Shown here: one piece after another, positions 49,537 through 59,064 of the stretch | Position numbering within the stretch: the stretch's first letter is position 1 | Layout: every line of letters begins with the position of its first letter | Assembly (NCBI GenBank): GCA_031253835.1 | Contig: JAIRVP010000056.1 | Location: 124,001-188,000, forward strand | Reading direction: 5' to 3' | Source: Burkholderia sp. | GTDB taxonomy: Bacteria > Pseudomonadota > Gammaproteobacteria > Burkholderiales > Burkholderiaceae | Length of the DNA stretch: 64,000 bases | Made by a program: the position numbers and the translations under genes | Notes under the pieces: model-generated | Told to the model about the DNA's origin: nothing | Databases searched by the model: none | Seen by the model: the letters and a program-made list of their open reading frames with translations, nothing else

Positions 49537-50022
49537 ATGCCATCGTTCGACGTCGTTTCCGAAGCGAACATGATCGAAGTGAAGAACGCCATCGAGCAGT
49601 CGAACAAGGAAATTTCGACGCGCTTCGACTTCAAGGGCTCCGACGCGCGCGTCGAGCAGAAGGAACGCGAGCTGACGCTGTTCGCCGACGACGATTTCAA
49701 GCTCGGCCAGGTCAAGGACGTGCTGATCAGCAAGCTGGCCAAGCGCAACGTCGACGTGCGCTTCCTCGACTACGGCAAGGTCGAGAAGATCGGCGGCGAC
49801 AAGGTCAAGCAGATCGTCACCGTGAAGAAGGGCGTGAGCGGCGATCTCGCAAAGAAGATCGTGCGCCTCGTGAAGGACAGCAAGATCAAGGTGCAGGCAA
49901 GCATCCAGGGCGACGCGGTGCGCGTGGCCGGCACGAAGCGCGACGACCTGCAGAACGTGATCGCGATGCTGCGCAAGGACGTGACCGACACGCCGCTCGA
50001 CTTCAACAACTTCCGCGACTGA
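49537..50022 (+). CDS. YajQ-family nucleotide-binding protein
   Basis: The 161-residue cytoplasmic protein has two ferredoxin-like halves. It begins MPSFDVVSEANMIEVKNAIEQSNKEISTRFDFKGSDA and contains KVEKIGGDKVKQIVTVKKGV and KDSKIKVQASIQGDAVRVAGTKRDDLQ. YajQ-family proteins bind nucleotides; in Xanthomonas a member is a c-di-GMP effector, but binding here is not shown. The start at 49537 has AAGGGAG six bases upstream. It is a single gene, divergent from murB. Confidence 0.95.
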   Translation: MPSFDVVSEANMIEVKNAIEQSNKEISTRFDFKGSDARVEQKERELTLFADDDFKLGQVKDVLISKLAKRNVDVRFLDYGKVEKIGGDKVKQIVTVKKGVSGDLAKKIVRLVKDSKIKVQASIQGDAVRVAGTKRDDLQNVIAMLRKDVTDTPLDFNNFRD

Positions 50023-50101
50023 TCGCCCGCCGATCCGTCGCGTCACCCCGCCGGGCCCCGCACACGCGGCGCGCCCGGCGCGCGGCAAGCGCCGCGCGTT
50101 C

Positions 50102-50740
50102 TCAGGCTTTCCCGCCGTCCTGCGCGCCGCCGTCCGCGGCCGCCTTCTTCTTGTCGCCGATCCGGCTCTCCTGCCCCGCGAGCAGCTTCGAAATGTTGCC
50201 GCGGTGACGCCACACGAGCAGCACGCTCATCGCGAGCACGGCCCACGCGACCGGGTTGTGGCCCGTGCCGAACAGGAACACGTCGAACACCGGTGCGAAC
50301 ACGGCCGCCACCAGCGCCGCGAGCGACGAGTAGCGGAAGAAGAACGCGACGATCAGCCAGGTCAGCGCGGTCGCGAGCCCGAGCACCGGGTGCACGGCGA
50401 GCAGCACGCCGGCCGCGGTCGCGACGCCCTTGCCGCCCTGGAAGCGGAAGAACACCGGATACAGGTGGCCGAGGAACACGGCGATCGCGACCCACGCGAC
50501 CGCGACGTCGGGCAGGCCCAGGCGCCGCGCGAGCCAGACGGCAATCCAGCCCTTGAATGCATCGCCGACGAGCGTCAGGATCGCGGCCTTCTTGTTGCCG
50601 CTGCGCAGCACGTTGGTCGCGCCGGGATTCTTCGACCCGTACGAACGCGGGTCGGCCAGGCCCATCGCGGAACTGACGACGACGGCGAACGACACCGAAC
50701 CGATCAGGTAGGCAACGAGGGCGGCGAGCAGGATCTGCAT
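50102..50740 (-). CDS. plsY: Acyl-phosphate:glycerol-3-phosphate acyltransferase
   Basis: PlsY acylates glycerol-3-phosphate with acyl-phosphate, the first step of phospholipid synthesis in most bacteria. The 212-residue protein has about five membrane segments and the conserved loops SYGSKNPGATNVLRSGNKKA (motif 1), LGHLYPVFFRFQGGKGVATAAG (motif 2) and FRYSSLAALVAA. The C-terminal 20 residues are polar. The ATG at 50738-50740 is preceded by AAGAGTCCTCCGC, a usable site. It is convergent with the YajQ-family gene. Confidence 0.95.
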   Translation of the reverse strand: MQILLAALVAYLIGSVSFAVVVSSAMGLADPRSYGSKNPGATNVLRSGNKKAAILTLVGDAFKGWIAVWLARRLGLPDVAVAWVAIAVFLGHLYPVFFRFQGGKGVATAAGVLLAVHPVLGLATALTWLIVAFFFRYSSLAALVAAVFAPVFDVFLFGTGHNPVAWAVLAMSVLLVWRHRGNISKLLAGQESRIGDKKKAAADGGAQDGGKA

Positions 50741-50856
50741 GCGGAGGACTCTTCTTTCAACGTATCGGTAAAGGGACGGCCGTGCGCGGCAAGCCGGCAG
50801 GCCGAAACGGCGCCCATTCTACCGAACGGGCGCGGGGTGCCACGAAGGTGAAACCC

Positions 50857-51348
50857 TCAGTCGACACTCGCGCACTGCACGGGCTGCGCGCCGAGCAGCG
50901 ACACGAGTACCGCCGGCGCGAGGCTGACGAGGTAGCCGCGGCGGCCGCCGTTCAGGTAGATCGTCGGCAATTCGAGGATCGTCGCCTCGACGTAGACGGG
51001 CATCGTCTTGCGCGTGCCGAACGGCGACGTGCCGCCGACGAGATAGCCCGAATGGCGGTTCGCGACCTCGGGCTTGCACGGCTCGACGCGCTTCGCGCCG
51101 ATCTGCCGCGCGAGGTTCTTGGTCGACACGGTGCGGTCGCCGTGCATCAGCACGATCAGCGGCTTCGCGTGCTCGTCTTCCATCACGAGCGTCTTCACGA
51201 CGCAGTGCTCGTCCGCGCCGAGCTGGCGCGCCGATTCGCCGGTGCCGCCGTGCTCGACGTAGTCGTACGGATGCTCGCCGAACGTCACGCCATGGCGGCG
51301 CAACAGCTGGGTCGCGGGGGTTTCGGACACGTGTCTGGATTTGCTCAT
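50857..51348 (-). CDS. ybaK: YbaK/EbsC-family Cys-tRNA(Pro) deacylase
   Basis: The 163-residue trans-editing enzyme hydrolyses mischarged Cys-tRNA-Pro. It begins MSKSRHVSETPATQLLRRHGVTFGEHPYDYVEH and carries the invariant Lys in HCVVKTLVME and the GYLVGGTSPFGTRKTMPVYVE segment. The full domain is present at normal length. It stands alone between plsY (same strand, 116 bp) and the divergent acyl-CoA ligase gene. Confidence 0.94.
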   Translation of the reverse strand: MSKSRHVSETPATQLLRRHGVTFGEHPYDYVEHGGTGESARQLGADEHCVVKTLVMEDEHAKPLIVLMHGDRTVSTKNLARQIGAKRVEPCKPEVANRHSGYLVGGTSPFGTRKTMPVYVEATILELPTIYLNGGRRGYLVSLAPAVLVSLLGAQPVQCASVD

Positions 51349-51590
51349 GGCGGCATTTTAATGGCGAACGACCGGCAGGCGGGCGGCGACGTGCACGGGC
51401 CGGCGGTATACTCGCGGCCCGTTTTCCGCCGGACGGCCGCCTGCGCCGCCGCCCCGATTCCGCCCGTCATCATTGCGGACATCGCGAAGTGCTATTGCCC
51501 GATTGGCCGATTGTGGCGCGCGCGCCATCATGGCACGATCGTTCGCAAACATCGTCACACAGCCGCCCGGCCCCCTTTTCTGGAGACGCC

Positions 51591-53153
51591 ATGCCCTCGC
51601 CCATCCGTTCATCCGAGTCGCTCGACGTCGACGCCCTGCTCGCCGCGCTGCCGCGCCGCATCGCCGACGTGCCCGCGCGCTGGGCCGCGCAGGCGCCCGC
51701 ACACCCGGCGCTGATCGAAGATGCGCGCCGCCTGTCGTACGGCGAGCTGGCGCAGGCCGTCGATGCGGCCGCCGCGCGGCTCGCGAGCCTCGGCGTGCAA
51801 GGCGGCGACCGCGTGATGATCGTCGCGGAAAACTGCGTCGCGCAGATCGTGCTGCTGTTCGCGGCGGCCCGCCTCGACGCGTGGGCGCTCGTGTCGAACG
51901 CGCGGCTGTCGGCCGGCGAACTCGATGCGATCGCCGCGCATGCGCAACCGAAGCTGGTCGCATTCGCGACGGACGCATCGCCCGACGCGCGCGCGCATGC
52001 CGCGCGGCTCGGCGCAACGCCCGCCGGCGCGCTGCCGGTCGACATCGGCGCGTGGTCGTATCGCGTCGACGCGAGCGCGCCCACCGAACCGGTCACGGCA
52101 GACGGCGCCGCGCAATGCGCGGCGCTGATCTACACGACCGGCACGACCGGCACGCCGAAGGGCGTGATGCTGTCGCACCGCAACCTGCTGTTCATCGCGG
52201 CGACGTCGAGCACGCTGCGCCGCGTGTCGCCCGACGACGTCGTCTACACGGTGCTGCCCGTGTCGCACGTGTACGGGCTCGCGTCGGTCTGCCTCGGCAG
52301 CCTGTACGCCGGCGCGACGCTGCGGCTCGCGCCGCGCTTCTCGCCGGAAGCCGTGCGCGTCGCGCTCGCCGACGAAGGCGTCACGATCTTCCAGGGCGTG
52401 CCCGCAATGCACGCGAAGCTGCTCGAACACCTGCACACGCACGGCCACGCGTGGCACGCGCCGCGCCTGCGCTTCGCGTATTCGGGCGGCTCGCCGCTCG
52501 ACGCGAACCTGAAGGCGCGCGTCGAACGCCAGTACGGCGTGCCGCTGCACAACGGCTACGGGATGACCGAAAGCAGCCCGACGATCACGCAGACGCCACT
52601 CGACGCACCGCGCGCCGACAGTTCGGTCGGCGTGCCGATTCCGGGCGTCGACATGCGGATCGTCGCGCCGGACGGTGCCGACGTGCCGCCGGGCGAAGTC
52701 GGCGAGATCCGCGTGCGCGGGCCGAACGTGATGCTCGGCTACTACCGCAACGCGGATGCGACGCGCGCGGCCGTGTCGCCGGACGGCTGGCTGAGCACCG
52801 GCGATCTCGCGCGGCAGGAAGCGGACGGCGCGGTGACGATCGCCGGCCGCAGCAAGGAACTGATCATCCGGTCGGGGTTCAACGTGTATCCGGTCGAAGT
52901 CGAGCAGGTGCTGAACGCGCATCCGGACGTCGTGCAGGCGGCCGTGATCGGCCGCGCGGTCGAAGGCAACGAGGAAGTGCTCGCGTTCGTCGAGCTGGTG
53001 CCGGGCGCGACGGTGGACGAAACGGCATTGCATGCGTGGTGCGCGGAGCGGCTCACGCCTTACAAGCGCCCGGCGCACATCCGCGTGCTCGACGCGCTGC
53101 CGGCCGCGTCGACCGGCAAGGTGCTGAAACACAAGCTGCGCGACCTGGTCTGA
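51591..53153 (+). CDS. Acyl-CoA synthetase / AMP-dependent ligase
   Basis: The 520-residue adenylate-forming enzyme activates a carboxylic acid to an acyl-CoA via acyl-AMP. Motifs present: IYTTGTTGTPKGVMLSHRN (A3/P-loop), NGYGMTESSP (A5), GWLSTGDLARQE (A7), RSKELIIRSGFNVYP (A8) and C-terminal STGKVLKHKLRDL with the catalytic Lys (A10). The substrate is not identifiable; it may be a fatty or aromatic acid. The start at 51591 has GGAG upstream. It is divergent from ybaK and convergent with xerD. Confidence 0.93.
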   Translation: MPSPIRSSESLDVDALLAALPRRIADVPARWAAQAPAHPALIEDARRLSYGELAQAVDAAAARLASLGVQGGDRVMIVAENCVAQIVLLFAAARLDAWALVSNARLSAGELDAIAAHAQPKLVAFATDASPDARAHAARLGATPAGALPVDIGAWSYRVDASAPTEPVTADGAAQCAALIYTTGTTGTPKGVMLSHRNLLFIAATSSTLRRVSPDDVVYTVLPVSHVYGLASVCLGSLYAGATLRLAPRFSPEAVRVALADEGVTIFQGVPAMHAKLLEHLHTHGHAWHAPRLRFAYSGGSPLDANLKARVERQYGVPLHNGYGMTESSPTITQTPLDAPRADSSVGVPIPGVDMRIVAPDGADVPPGEVGEIRVRGPNVMLGYYRNADATRAAVSPDGWLSTGDLARQEADGAVTIAGRSKELIIRSGFNVYPVEVEQVLNAHPDVVQAAVIGRAVEGNEEVLAFVELVPGATVDETALHAWCAERLTPYKRPAHIRVLDALPAASTGKVLKHKLRDLV

Positions 53154-53190
53154 CGCCGGCCGGCGCGCACGGCAGCGCGCGCCGCATGGG

Positions 53191-54141
53191 CTAGCCGCGC
53201 GGGTGGTGCTGCGCGTGCAGCGTCTTCAGCCGCTCGCGCGCGACGTGCGTGTAGATCTGCGTGGTCGAGATGTCGCTGTGGCCGAGCAGCATCTGCACGA
53301 CGCGCAGGTCGGCGCCGTGGTTCAGCAGGTGCGTCGCGAACGCATGCCGCAGCGTGTGCGGCGACAGGTGCGCACGCACGTCGGCCTGCTGCGCGTGGCG
53401 CTTGATGATGTTCCAGAACTGCTGGCGCGTCATCCCGTCGCCGCGCGCGGTCACGAACAGCGCATCGGCCGCGCGCGCGCCGAGCAGCGCCGGCCGCGCG
53501 TCGCGCAGGTAGCGCTCGATCCAGCCGTGCGCGACTTCGCCGAACGGCACGAGCCGCTCCTTCGACCCCTTGCCCATCACGCGCACGACGCCTTCGTTCA
53601 GGCCGACCTCGACTGTCTTCAGCGTCACGAGCTCGCTCACGCGCAACCCGCTCGCGTACATCAGCTCGAGCATCGTGCGATCGCGCAGCCCGAGCGGCGT
53701 GCCGACGTCGGGTGCGCCGAGCAGCGCCTCGACCTGTGCCTCCGACAACGTCGACGGGAACCGCGCGGCCTGTTTCGCGGACGTGATCCGCAGTGTCGGG
53801 TCGGCGCTCGCGCGATGCTCGCGCACGGCCCAGCCGTAATAGCGACGGAACACCGACAGCCGCCGGTTCGACGACGTCGCCTTGCCGTCGCTGCGCGCGG
53901 CGATGTAGCCCGTCACCATCGCCTCATCGGCCGCATCGAGCGGCGCGTCGTGCGTATCGGCCAGCCATTGGGAAAACAGCGCCAGATCGCGCCGGTAGGC
54001 GTCGAGCGTGTTGCGCGCGAGCCCGTGCTCGAGCCACAGCGCATCGCAGAACACGTCGATCGACGCGCGGCTCGCGAGCAGCGCGGGCGAGGCCGCGGCG
54101 GCATCGCCGTCGGCTTCCGGGGTCATCAAGGGTTCACTCAT
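53191..54141 (-). CDS. xerD: Tyrosine site-specific recombinase XerD
   Basis: XerD with XerC resolves chromosome dimers at dif. The 316-residue protein has the SAM-like N-terminal domain (SIDVFCDALWLEHGLARNTLDAYRRDLALFSQWL) and a full catalytic domain: Arg in YASGLRVSELV, Lys in VMGKGSKERLVPF, HTLRHAFATHLLNHGADLRVVQMLLGHSDISTTQIYTHV with His-Arg, His and Tyr. It is a housekeeping Xer protein rather than an island integrase, since no att sites or island genes lie around it. The start ATG 54139-54141 overlaps the ogt stop (ATGA). Confidence 0.95.
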   Translation of the reverse strand: MSEPLMTPEADGDAAAASPALLASRASIDVFCDALWLEHGLARNTLDAYRRDLALFSQWLADTHDAPLDAADEAMVTGYIAARSDGKATSSNRRLSVFRRYYGWAVREHRASADPTLRITSAKQAARFPSTLSEAQVEALLGAPDVGTPLGLRDRTMLELMYASGLRVSELVTLKTVEVGLNEGVVRVMGKGSKERLVPFGEVAHGWIERYLRDARPALLGARAADALFVTARGDGMTRQQFWNIIKRHAQQADVRAHLSPHTLRHAFATHLLNHGADLRVVQMLLGHSDISTTQIYTHVARERLKTLHAQHHPRG

Positions 54142-54608
54142 CGGTACGGCACGCCTTCGTGCGCCAGCAGCCAGCGCTTCACTTTCTGGTAATAGCCGTT
54201 GTCGTCGTGGTTCGCGAAGCCGCCGAGGCCGCCGGCCGCGACGACGCGATGGCACGGGATCACGAGCGGGAAATAGTTCGCGCCGCACGCCTGGCCGACC
54301 GCGCGCGGCGCGCTGCCGATCCGCTTCGCGACCTGGCCATAGGTCAGCACCGTGCCGGGCGGGATATCGCTGATCACGTCCCACACGCGGTGCTGGAACG
54401 CGCTGCCGACTTCCGCGAGCGGCAGGTCGAAGCGCGCCGACGCGCGCTCGAAATACCGTTCGATCTGCCTGACCGCACGCTTCGCGAGCGGCGAATCCGG
54501 ATCGACCGACTTCACCGATTCGGGCAGATAGACGATCTCGCGCACCACCGCGGCATCCGTGCGGATGCCGACCTTGCCGAACGGCGCATCGATGACTGCG
54601 TTGAACAT
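54138..54608 (-). CDS. ogt: Methylated-DNA-protein-cysteine methyltransferase
   Basis: This suicide repair protein moves alkyl groups from O6-alkylguanine to its own cysteine. The 156-residue single-domain form has the active-site VIPCHRVVAAGG with Cys, GQACGANYFPL and the helix-turn-helix GTVLTYGQVAKRIGSAPRAVG. The start at 54608 (MFNAVIDAPFG) has CAGGAGA upstream; a longer frame is not supported. It is coupled to xerD downstream by a four-base overlap and preceded by queG on the same strand, 63 bp away. Confidence 0.94.
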   Translation of the reverse strand: MFNAVIDAPFGKVGIRTDAAVVREIVYLPESVKSVDPDSPLAKRAVRQIERYFERASARFDLPLAEVGSAFQHRVWDVISDIPPGTVLTYGQVAKRIGSAPRAVGQACGANYFPLVIPCHRVVAAGGLGGFANHDDNGYYQKVKRWLLAHEGVPYR

Positions 54609-54671
54609 TGCCTTCTCCTGACCGATGGATGCGCGCTCGCTGCCGCGCGCCGACGACACTTTACGCCGCCT

Positions 54672-55907
54672 TCATGCGGCACGCAGCGCCCATTCGACAT
54701 GCTCGCGCACGACCGGCGACGGATCGTCGGCCCGTGCGCGCAACGCGGCGACGATCGCGTCGCGCGCCTGCGGCGCGAGCCGGTCCGCGTCCGCGCGCAG
54801 CGCGTTGCCGAGGCCGACCGCGAGATTGCGCAGCCAGCTTTCATGGCCGATGCGCCGGATCGCACTGCCCTGCATCCGCGTATCGAACGTGTCGGCATCC
54901 CACGCGAACAGCTCGACGAGCGTCGCGCGGTCGAGGCCGTGCCGCACGTCGAAATCGGCGACGGGCGCGGCCTGCGCGAACTTGTTCCACGGGCACACGA
55001 GCTGGCAGTCGTCGCAGCCGTACACGCGATTGCCGATCATCGGCCGCAGCGCTTCGGGGATGCTGCCTTTCAGTTCGATCGTCAGGTACGAGATGCAGCG
55101 GCGCGCATCGACGCGATAGGGCTCGACGATCGCGCCGGTCGGGCACGCGTCGATGCAGCGCGTGCAGCTGCCGCAGTGCGCGCCGGGTGTCTCGGGCGCG
55201 GTGTCGGGCGACGCGTGCGCGTCGGTCGGCAGCGGCAGGTCGACGTAGATCTCGCCGAGGAAGAACAGCGAGCCGGCATCGCGCTGCAGCAGCAGCGTGT
55301 GCTTGCCGCGCCAGCCGACGCCGGCCTTCTGCGCAAGCTCGACCTCGAGCACGGGCGCCGAATCGGTGAACACGCGGTAGCCGAATGCGCCGATCTCGTG
55401 CTCGATGCGCTCCGCGAGCGTCTGCAGCCGGTTGCGCAGCACCTTGTGATAATCGCGGCCGCGTGCATAGATCGACACGACGGCCGCCTGCGGATCGTCG
55501 AGCCGTGCGCGTTCGCGTGCGCGCCAGTCGTGCGGCACGAGCGCGCCGGGCTCGCCGCCGGGCGCGTCGCCAGCAAGCGTTTGGGCCGGCAAATAGGCGA
55601 GCCGCACGGAAATCACGCGTCGCGTACCGGCCACAAGTTCGGCCGGGCGCGCGCGTTTCATCCCATGTTTCGCCATATAATCCATTTCGCCGTGGTATCC
55701 GGCTTCCAGCCAGGCGGCGAGGCCTGCTTCGGCATCCGAGAGATCGGTATCGCTGATGCCGATCGCCCCGAAACCCAATTCGCGCCCCCACGCCCTGATG
55801 CGCGCGGCGAGCGCAGTCAACGCCGCATCATCGAGCGCGCACGGCGCCGCGCCTTCGGCATGAGTCGAAGGCCTGTCGGATGCGGCGAGTTCCGGTAATC
55901 GGTTCAT
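54672..55907 (-). CDS. queG: Epoxyqueuosine reductase
   Basis: QueG performs the last step of queuosine synthesis in tRNA, reducing epoxyqueuosine with cobalamin and Fe-S clusters. The 411-residue protein has the cobalamin-binding N-terminal domain, two [4Fe-4S] motifs (CGSCTRCIDACPTGA and CDDCQLVCPWNKF), and a C-terminal HEAT-like region (PLVREHVEWALRAA at the end). The extra length over the 350-380 residues of many homologues is at the N-terminus. It is divergent from tsaE, with only 17 bp between start codons, a conserved arrangement. Confidence 0.95.
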   Translation of the reverse strand: MNRLPELAASDRPSTHAEGAAPCALDDAALTALAARIRAWGRELGFGAIGISDTDLSDAEAGLAAWLEAGYHGEMDYMAKHGMKRARPAELVAGTRRVISVRLAYLPAQTLAGDAPGGEPGALVPHDWRARERARLDDPQAAVVSIYARGRDYHKVLRNRLQTLAERIEHEIGAFGYRVFTDSAPVLEVELAQKAGVGWRGKHTLLLQRDAGSLFFLGEIYVDLPLPTDAHASPDTAPETPGAHCGSCTRCIDACPTGAIVEPYRVDARRCISYLTIELKGSIPEALRPMIGNRVYGCDDCQLVCPWNKFAQAAPVADFDVRHGLDRATLVELFAWDADTFDTRMQGSAIRRIGHESWLRNLAVGLGNALRADADRLAPQARDAIVAALRARADDPSPVVREHVEWALRAA

Positions 55908-55924
55908 CGCACTATTTTACGAGA

Positions 55925-56479
55925 ATGCCAGCCACGTCCAGCCAATCGCCTCATGACGCCATGCTGCCCGCCCCGTCCGCGGAGCGCGTGATCGCGCTCG
56001 CCGACGAAGCGGCGACCGAGGCCTTCGGCACCCGCTTCGCGCACGCGCTCGACGCGGCGCGCATCGAACTCACCCGCGCACACGCGTTCGACGGGCTGCA
56101 GATCCAGCTGGTCGGCGATCTCGGCGCGGGCAAGACGACCCTCGTGCGCGCGATCCTGCGCGGCCTCGGCCACCCGGGCCGCGTGCGCAGCCCGACCTAC
56201 ACGCTCGTCGAGCCGTACGCGCTCGAACGCAGCGATGGGGAACTCGAGGTCTATCACTTCGATCTGTATCGATTCAACGATCCGGCCGAATGGTCCGATG
56301 CAGGCTTTCGCGAATATTTCAATTCCAGCGCGATCTGCCTCGTCGAATGGCCGCAACAGGCGGGCGCCCTGCTCGGCGTGCCCGATCTGGTTTTCTCGCT
56401 CGACGTGGACGGCGACGGCCGCGCCCTCACCGTCCGGGCGTATAGCGCTTCAGGAAAGGCATGTCTCGAAAGATGTTGA
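55925..56479 (+). CDS. tsaE: tRNA threonylcarbamoyladenosine biosynthesis ATPase TsaE
   Basis: TsaE is the ATPase that cycles the TsaBD complex during t6A modification of tRNAs reading ANN codons. The 184-residue protein has the P-loop VGDLGAGKTTLVRAILRGLG, SPTYTLVEPY, the Walker B-like FDLYRFNDPAEW and the C-terminal CLVEWPQQAGALL. The start at 55925 is uncertain (55961 is an alternative); both keep the domain. It overlaps the amiC start by 19 bp, so translation of the two is probably coupled. It is divergent from queG. Confidence 0.93.
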   Translation: MPATSSQSPHDAMLPAPSAERVIALADEAATEAFGTRFAHALDAARIELTRAHAFDGLQIQLVGDLGAGKTTLVRAILRGLGHPGRVRSPTYTLVEPYALERSDGELEVYHFDLYRFNDPAEWSDAGFREYFNSSAICLVEWPQQAGALLGVPDLVFSLDVDGDGRALTVRAYSASGKACLERC

Positions 56480-57987
56480 TCAAACCGTTCCGCTCGATCG
56501 AATCGGCGGCCACCGCGACGCACAACTGGCGGCGCCGCCAGATCCTGTGCGCGGGGGCGTCGACGCTGGTACTCGGTCTCGTCGCGCCGCGGCTCGCACA
56601 CGCGTCGTCGGTACTCGGCGTGCGCGTGTGGCCGGCGCGCGATTACACGCGCGTCACGATCGAATCCGACCAGCCGCTGCAGAATAGCCAACAACTGCTG
56701 CAGGGTCCCGACCGTCTCGTCGTCGACTTGACCGGCCTCGATCTCGACCAGGCGCTGCGCGACCTCGTGTCGAAGATCGCGCCGAACGACCCGCAGATCC
56801 AGTCGGTGCGGGTCGGCCAGTATCAGCCGCACGTCGTGCGGATGGTGTTCGACCTGAAAGGCTCGGTGAAGCCGCAGGTGTTCACGCTGCCGCCGGTCGG
56901 CACCTACAAGTACCGGCTCGTGTTCGACCTGTATCCGGCCGTCGCGCCCGATCCGCTGTCCGACCTGATCGCGCAGACGGAGCGCAAGGAGCAGGCGCTC
57001 AACGACACGGCGCGCGCGCAGCAGATGCAGCCGCCGACCACGCTGGCCGGCCCGGGCACACCGCCGCCCGGCGCGGGCGACAACAGCGACGCGTTCTTCC
57101 AGCGCTTCGCGCAGAACACGCCGGCCACGCCGCGCACGCCGCCGGCTGCCGGCACGCCTTCGACGCCCGCGAAGCCGGCCGTCAAGCCGCCGCCCGTCAT
57201 CGCGCGCCGCGACGACAGCGACGACGACGGCGACACCTACAAGTTCACCGCGCCGAAATCCGGCAAGGGCGGCACGGTACGCCTGCTGACGGTCGCGATC
57301 GATCCGGGCCACGGCGGCGAGGATCCGGGCGCGATCGGCGGCGGCGGCACGTACGAGAAGCACATCGCGCTCGACATCGCGAAGAAGCTGCGCGCGAAGA
57401 TCGACGGCGCGCCGAACATGCGCGCGATGATGACGCGCGACGCCGACTTCTTCGTACCGCTGAACGTGCGCGTGCAGAAGGCGCGCCGCGTCGGCGCCGA
57501 CCTGTTCGTGTCGATCCACGCGGACGCGTTCACGACGCCGTCCGCGCGCGGCTCGTCGGTGTTCGCGCTGTCGGACCACGGCGCGACGAGCGCCGCGGCG
57601 CGCTGGATGGCGAACAAGGAGAATTCGTCGGACCTGATCGGCGGGATCAACATCAAGACGGCGGACGCGGCCGTGAACCGCGCGCTGTTCGACATGTCGA
57701 CGACCGCGCAGATCCGCGACTCGCTGCGCTACGGCAACTACGTGCTGAAGGAAGTCGGCGGCATCAACAAGCTGCACAAGGGCTCGGTCGAGCAGGCCGG
57801 GTTCGCGGTGCTGAAGGCGCCCGACATTCCGTCGATCCTCGTCGAGACCGCGTTCATCAGCAACCCCGACGAAGAGCGCCGGCTCAACGACGACAGCTAT
57901 CGCGACGAGATGGCCGACGCGATCTTCCGCGGCATCAAGCGTTACTTCGCCGCGAATCCGCCGCTCGCGAAGAACCGGATGGCGTGA
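56461..57987 (+). CDS. amiC: N-acetylmuramoyl-L-alanine amidase (AmiC-type)
   Basis: This periplasmic zinc amidase removes stem peptides from peptidoglycan to separate daughter cells. The 508-residue protein has a twin-arginine signal (NWRRRQILCAGASTLVLGL ... AHA), an N-terminal AMIN domain (SSVLGVRVWPARDYTRVTIESDQ), a Pro/Ala-rich linker at about residues 180-265, and the Amidase_3 domain with zinc ligands in IDPGHGGEDPGAIG, SIHADAF and VETAFISNPDEE. The Tat signal fits E. coli AmiA/AmiC. It overlaps the end of tsaE by 19 bp. Confidence 0.94.
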   Translation: MSRKMLIKPFRSIESAATATHNWRRRQILCAGASTLVLGLVAPRLAHASSVLGVRVWPARDYTRVTIESDQPLQNSQQLLQGPDRLVVDLTGLDLDQALRDLVSKIAPNDPQIQSVRVGQYQPHVVRMVFDLKGSVKPQVFTLPPVGTYKYRLVFDLYPAVAPDPLSDLIAQTERKEQALNDTARAQQMQPPTTLAGPGTPPPGAGDNSDAFFQRFAQNTPATPRTPPAAGTPSTPAKPAVKPPPVIARRDDSDDDGDTYKFTAPKSGKGGTVRLLTVAIDPGHGGEDPGAIGGGGTYEKHIALDIAKKLRAKIDGAPNMRAMMTRDADFFVPLNVRVQKARRVGADLFVSIHADAFTTPSARGSSVFALSDHGATSAAARWMANKENSSDLIGGINIKTADAAVNRALFDMSTTAQIRDSLRYGNYVLKEVGGINKLHKGSVEQAGFAVLKAPDIPSILVETAFISNPDEERRLNDDSYRDEMADAIFRGIKRYFAANPPLAKNRMA

Positions 57988-58032
57988 CGGCCGCCCCTTC
58001 CCTGCCGCCGGCACGCGCTGCGTGCCGGCGCG

Positions 58033-58914
58033 TCACGACACCGCGAAGCGGCTCAGCAGTTTCCCGCCGAGCACGTTCACCGCAAGCCCGCCCATCACGA
58101 GCGCGGTGCCGATCAGCTGCGCCTGCGTCAGGTGTTCGTCGAGCAGCAGCGCCGACGACGCGAGCCCGACGACCGGCACCAGCAGCGAGAACTGCGCAAC
58201 CTGCGCGGCCGGATAGCGCGACAGCAGGCGGCTCCACAGCCCGTAGCCGAGCAGCGTCGCGACGAACGCGAGATAGACGACCGCGAAGATCGACGCGCCG
58301 TTGAGCCCGGCGAGCGCGGTCGCGATGCGCTGCGGCCCCTCGAACCACAGCGACAGCAGGAAGAACGGCACGGGCGGCACGAGGCTTGCCCACACGACGA
58401 GCGACACGAGGTTCGCCTTCCCGACCTTCTTCGTGACGATATTGCCGAACGCCCACATCGCGGCCGAGCAGATCGTCAGCAGGAAACCCGCGAGCGTCAT
58501 CGCACGGCCGCCCTGCGCGGCGATCACGACGAGCCCGCCCGCGGCGATCGCGAGCCCGATCAGGTTCTGCACGCGCAGCCGCTCGCCGAGGAACAGCATC
58601 GCGAACACGAGCGTGAAGAACGCCTGCGACTGCAGCACGAGCGACGCGAGGCCGGCCGGCATGCCGACGTACATGCCGGTGAACAGGAACACGAACTGGC
58701 CGAGCTGGATCGTCGCGCCGTACAGCACCAGCAGGCGCCACGGAATCTGCGGCCGGCGCACGAAGAACACCGCGGGCACGGCCGCGAGCGTGAAGCGCAG
58801 CGCGCCGAGCAGCATCGGCGGCATTCCGTGCAGGCCGACCTTGATCACGACGAAGTTCACGCCCCACGCCAGGATCACGACCAGCGCGAGCAGCAAGTCC
58901 TTCGGGGCCATCAT
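58033..58914 (-). CDS. EamA-family (DMT superfamily) exporter
   Basis: The 293-residue inner-membrane protein has ten predicted segments formed by two EamA repeats (LALVVILAWGVNFVVIKVGL and GFLLTICSAAMWAFGNIVTKKVG). Such proteins export amino acids, nucleosides or their derivatives; the closest named group is the YdeD/RhaT-like set, but the substrate is unknown. The start is the first of two adjacent ATGs (58914), with GAGGAG upstream. It is convergent with amiC and divergent from the pirin gene. Confidence 0.9.
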   Translation of the reverse strand: MMAPKDLLLALVVILAWGVNFVVIKVGLHGMPPMLLGALRFTLAAVPAVFFVRRPQIPWRLLVLYGATIQLGQFVFLFTGMYVGMPAGLASLVLQSQAFFTLVFAMLFLGERLRVQNLIGLAIAAGGLVVIAAQGGRAMTLAGFLLTICSAAMWAFGNIVTKKVGKANLVSLVVWASLVPPVPFFLLSLWFEGPQRIATALAGLNGASIFAVVYLAFVATLLGYGLWSRLLSRYPAAQVAQFSLLVPVVGLASSALLLDEHLTQAQLIGTALVMGGLAVNVLGGKLLSRFAVS

Positions 58915-59064
58915 CGGCGTCTCCTCGATTCGAATCGTCGTTCTGAAGCGCGTCAGTCTACCGGGTTTCGCCGGGCGGCCCGATACCCGCGCGGCGCGCA
59001 TGGAATCGGCGGCGGGCGGCCAGTACAATGACCGGCATCCCCCCGCCGCCCCACTGGAGCCGCC

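Noticed and set aside
53191..54141. Tyrosine recombinase considered as an island integrase
   Set aside because: Sequence and context fit housekeeping XerD; no tRNA, att repeats or cargo genes flank it.
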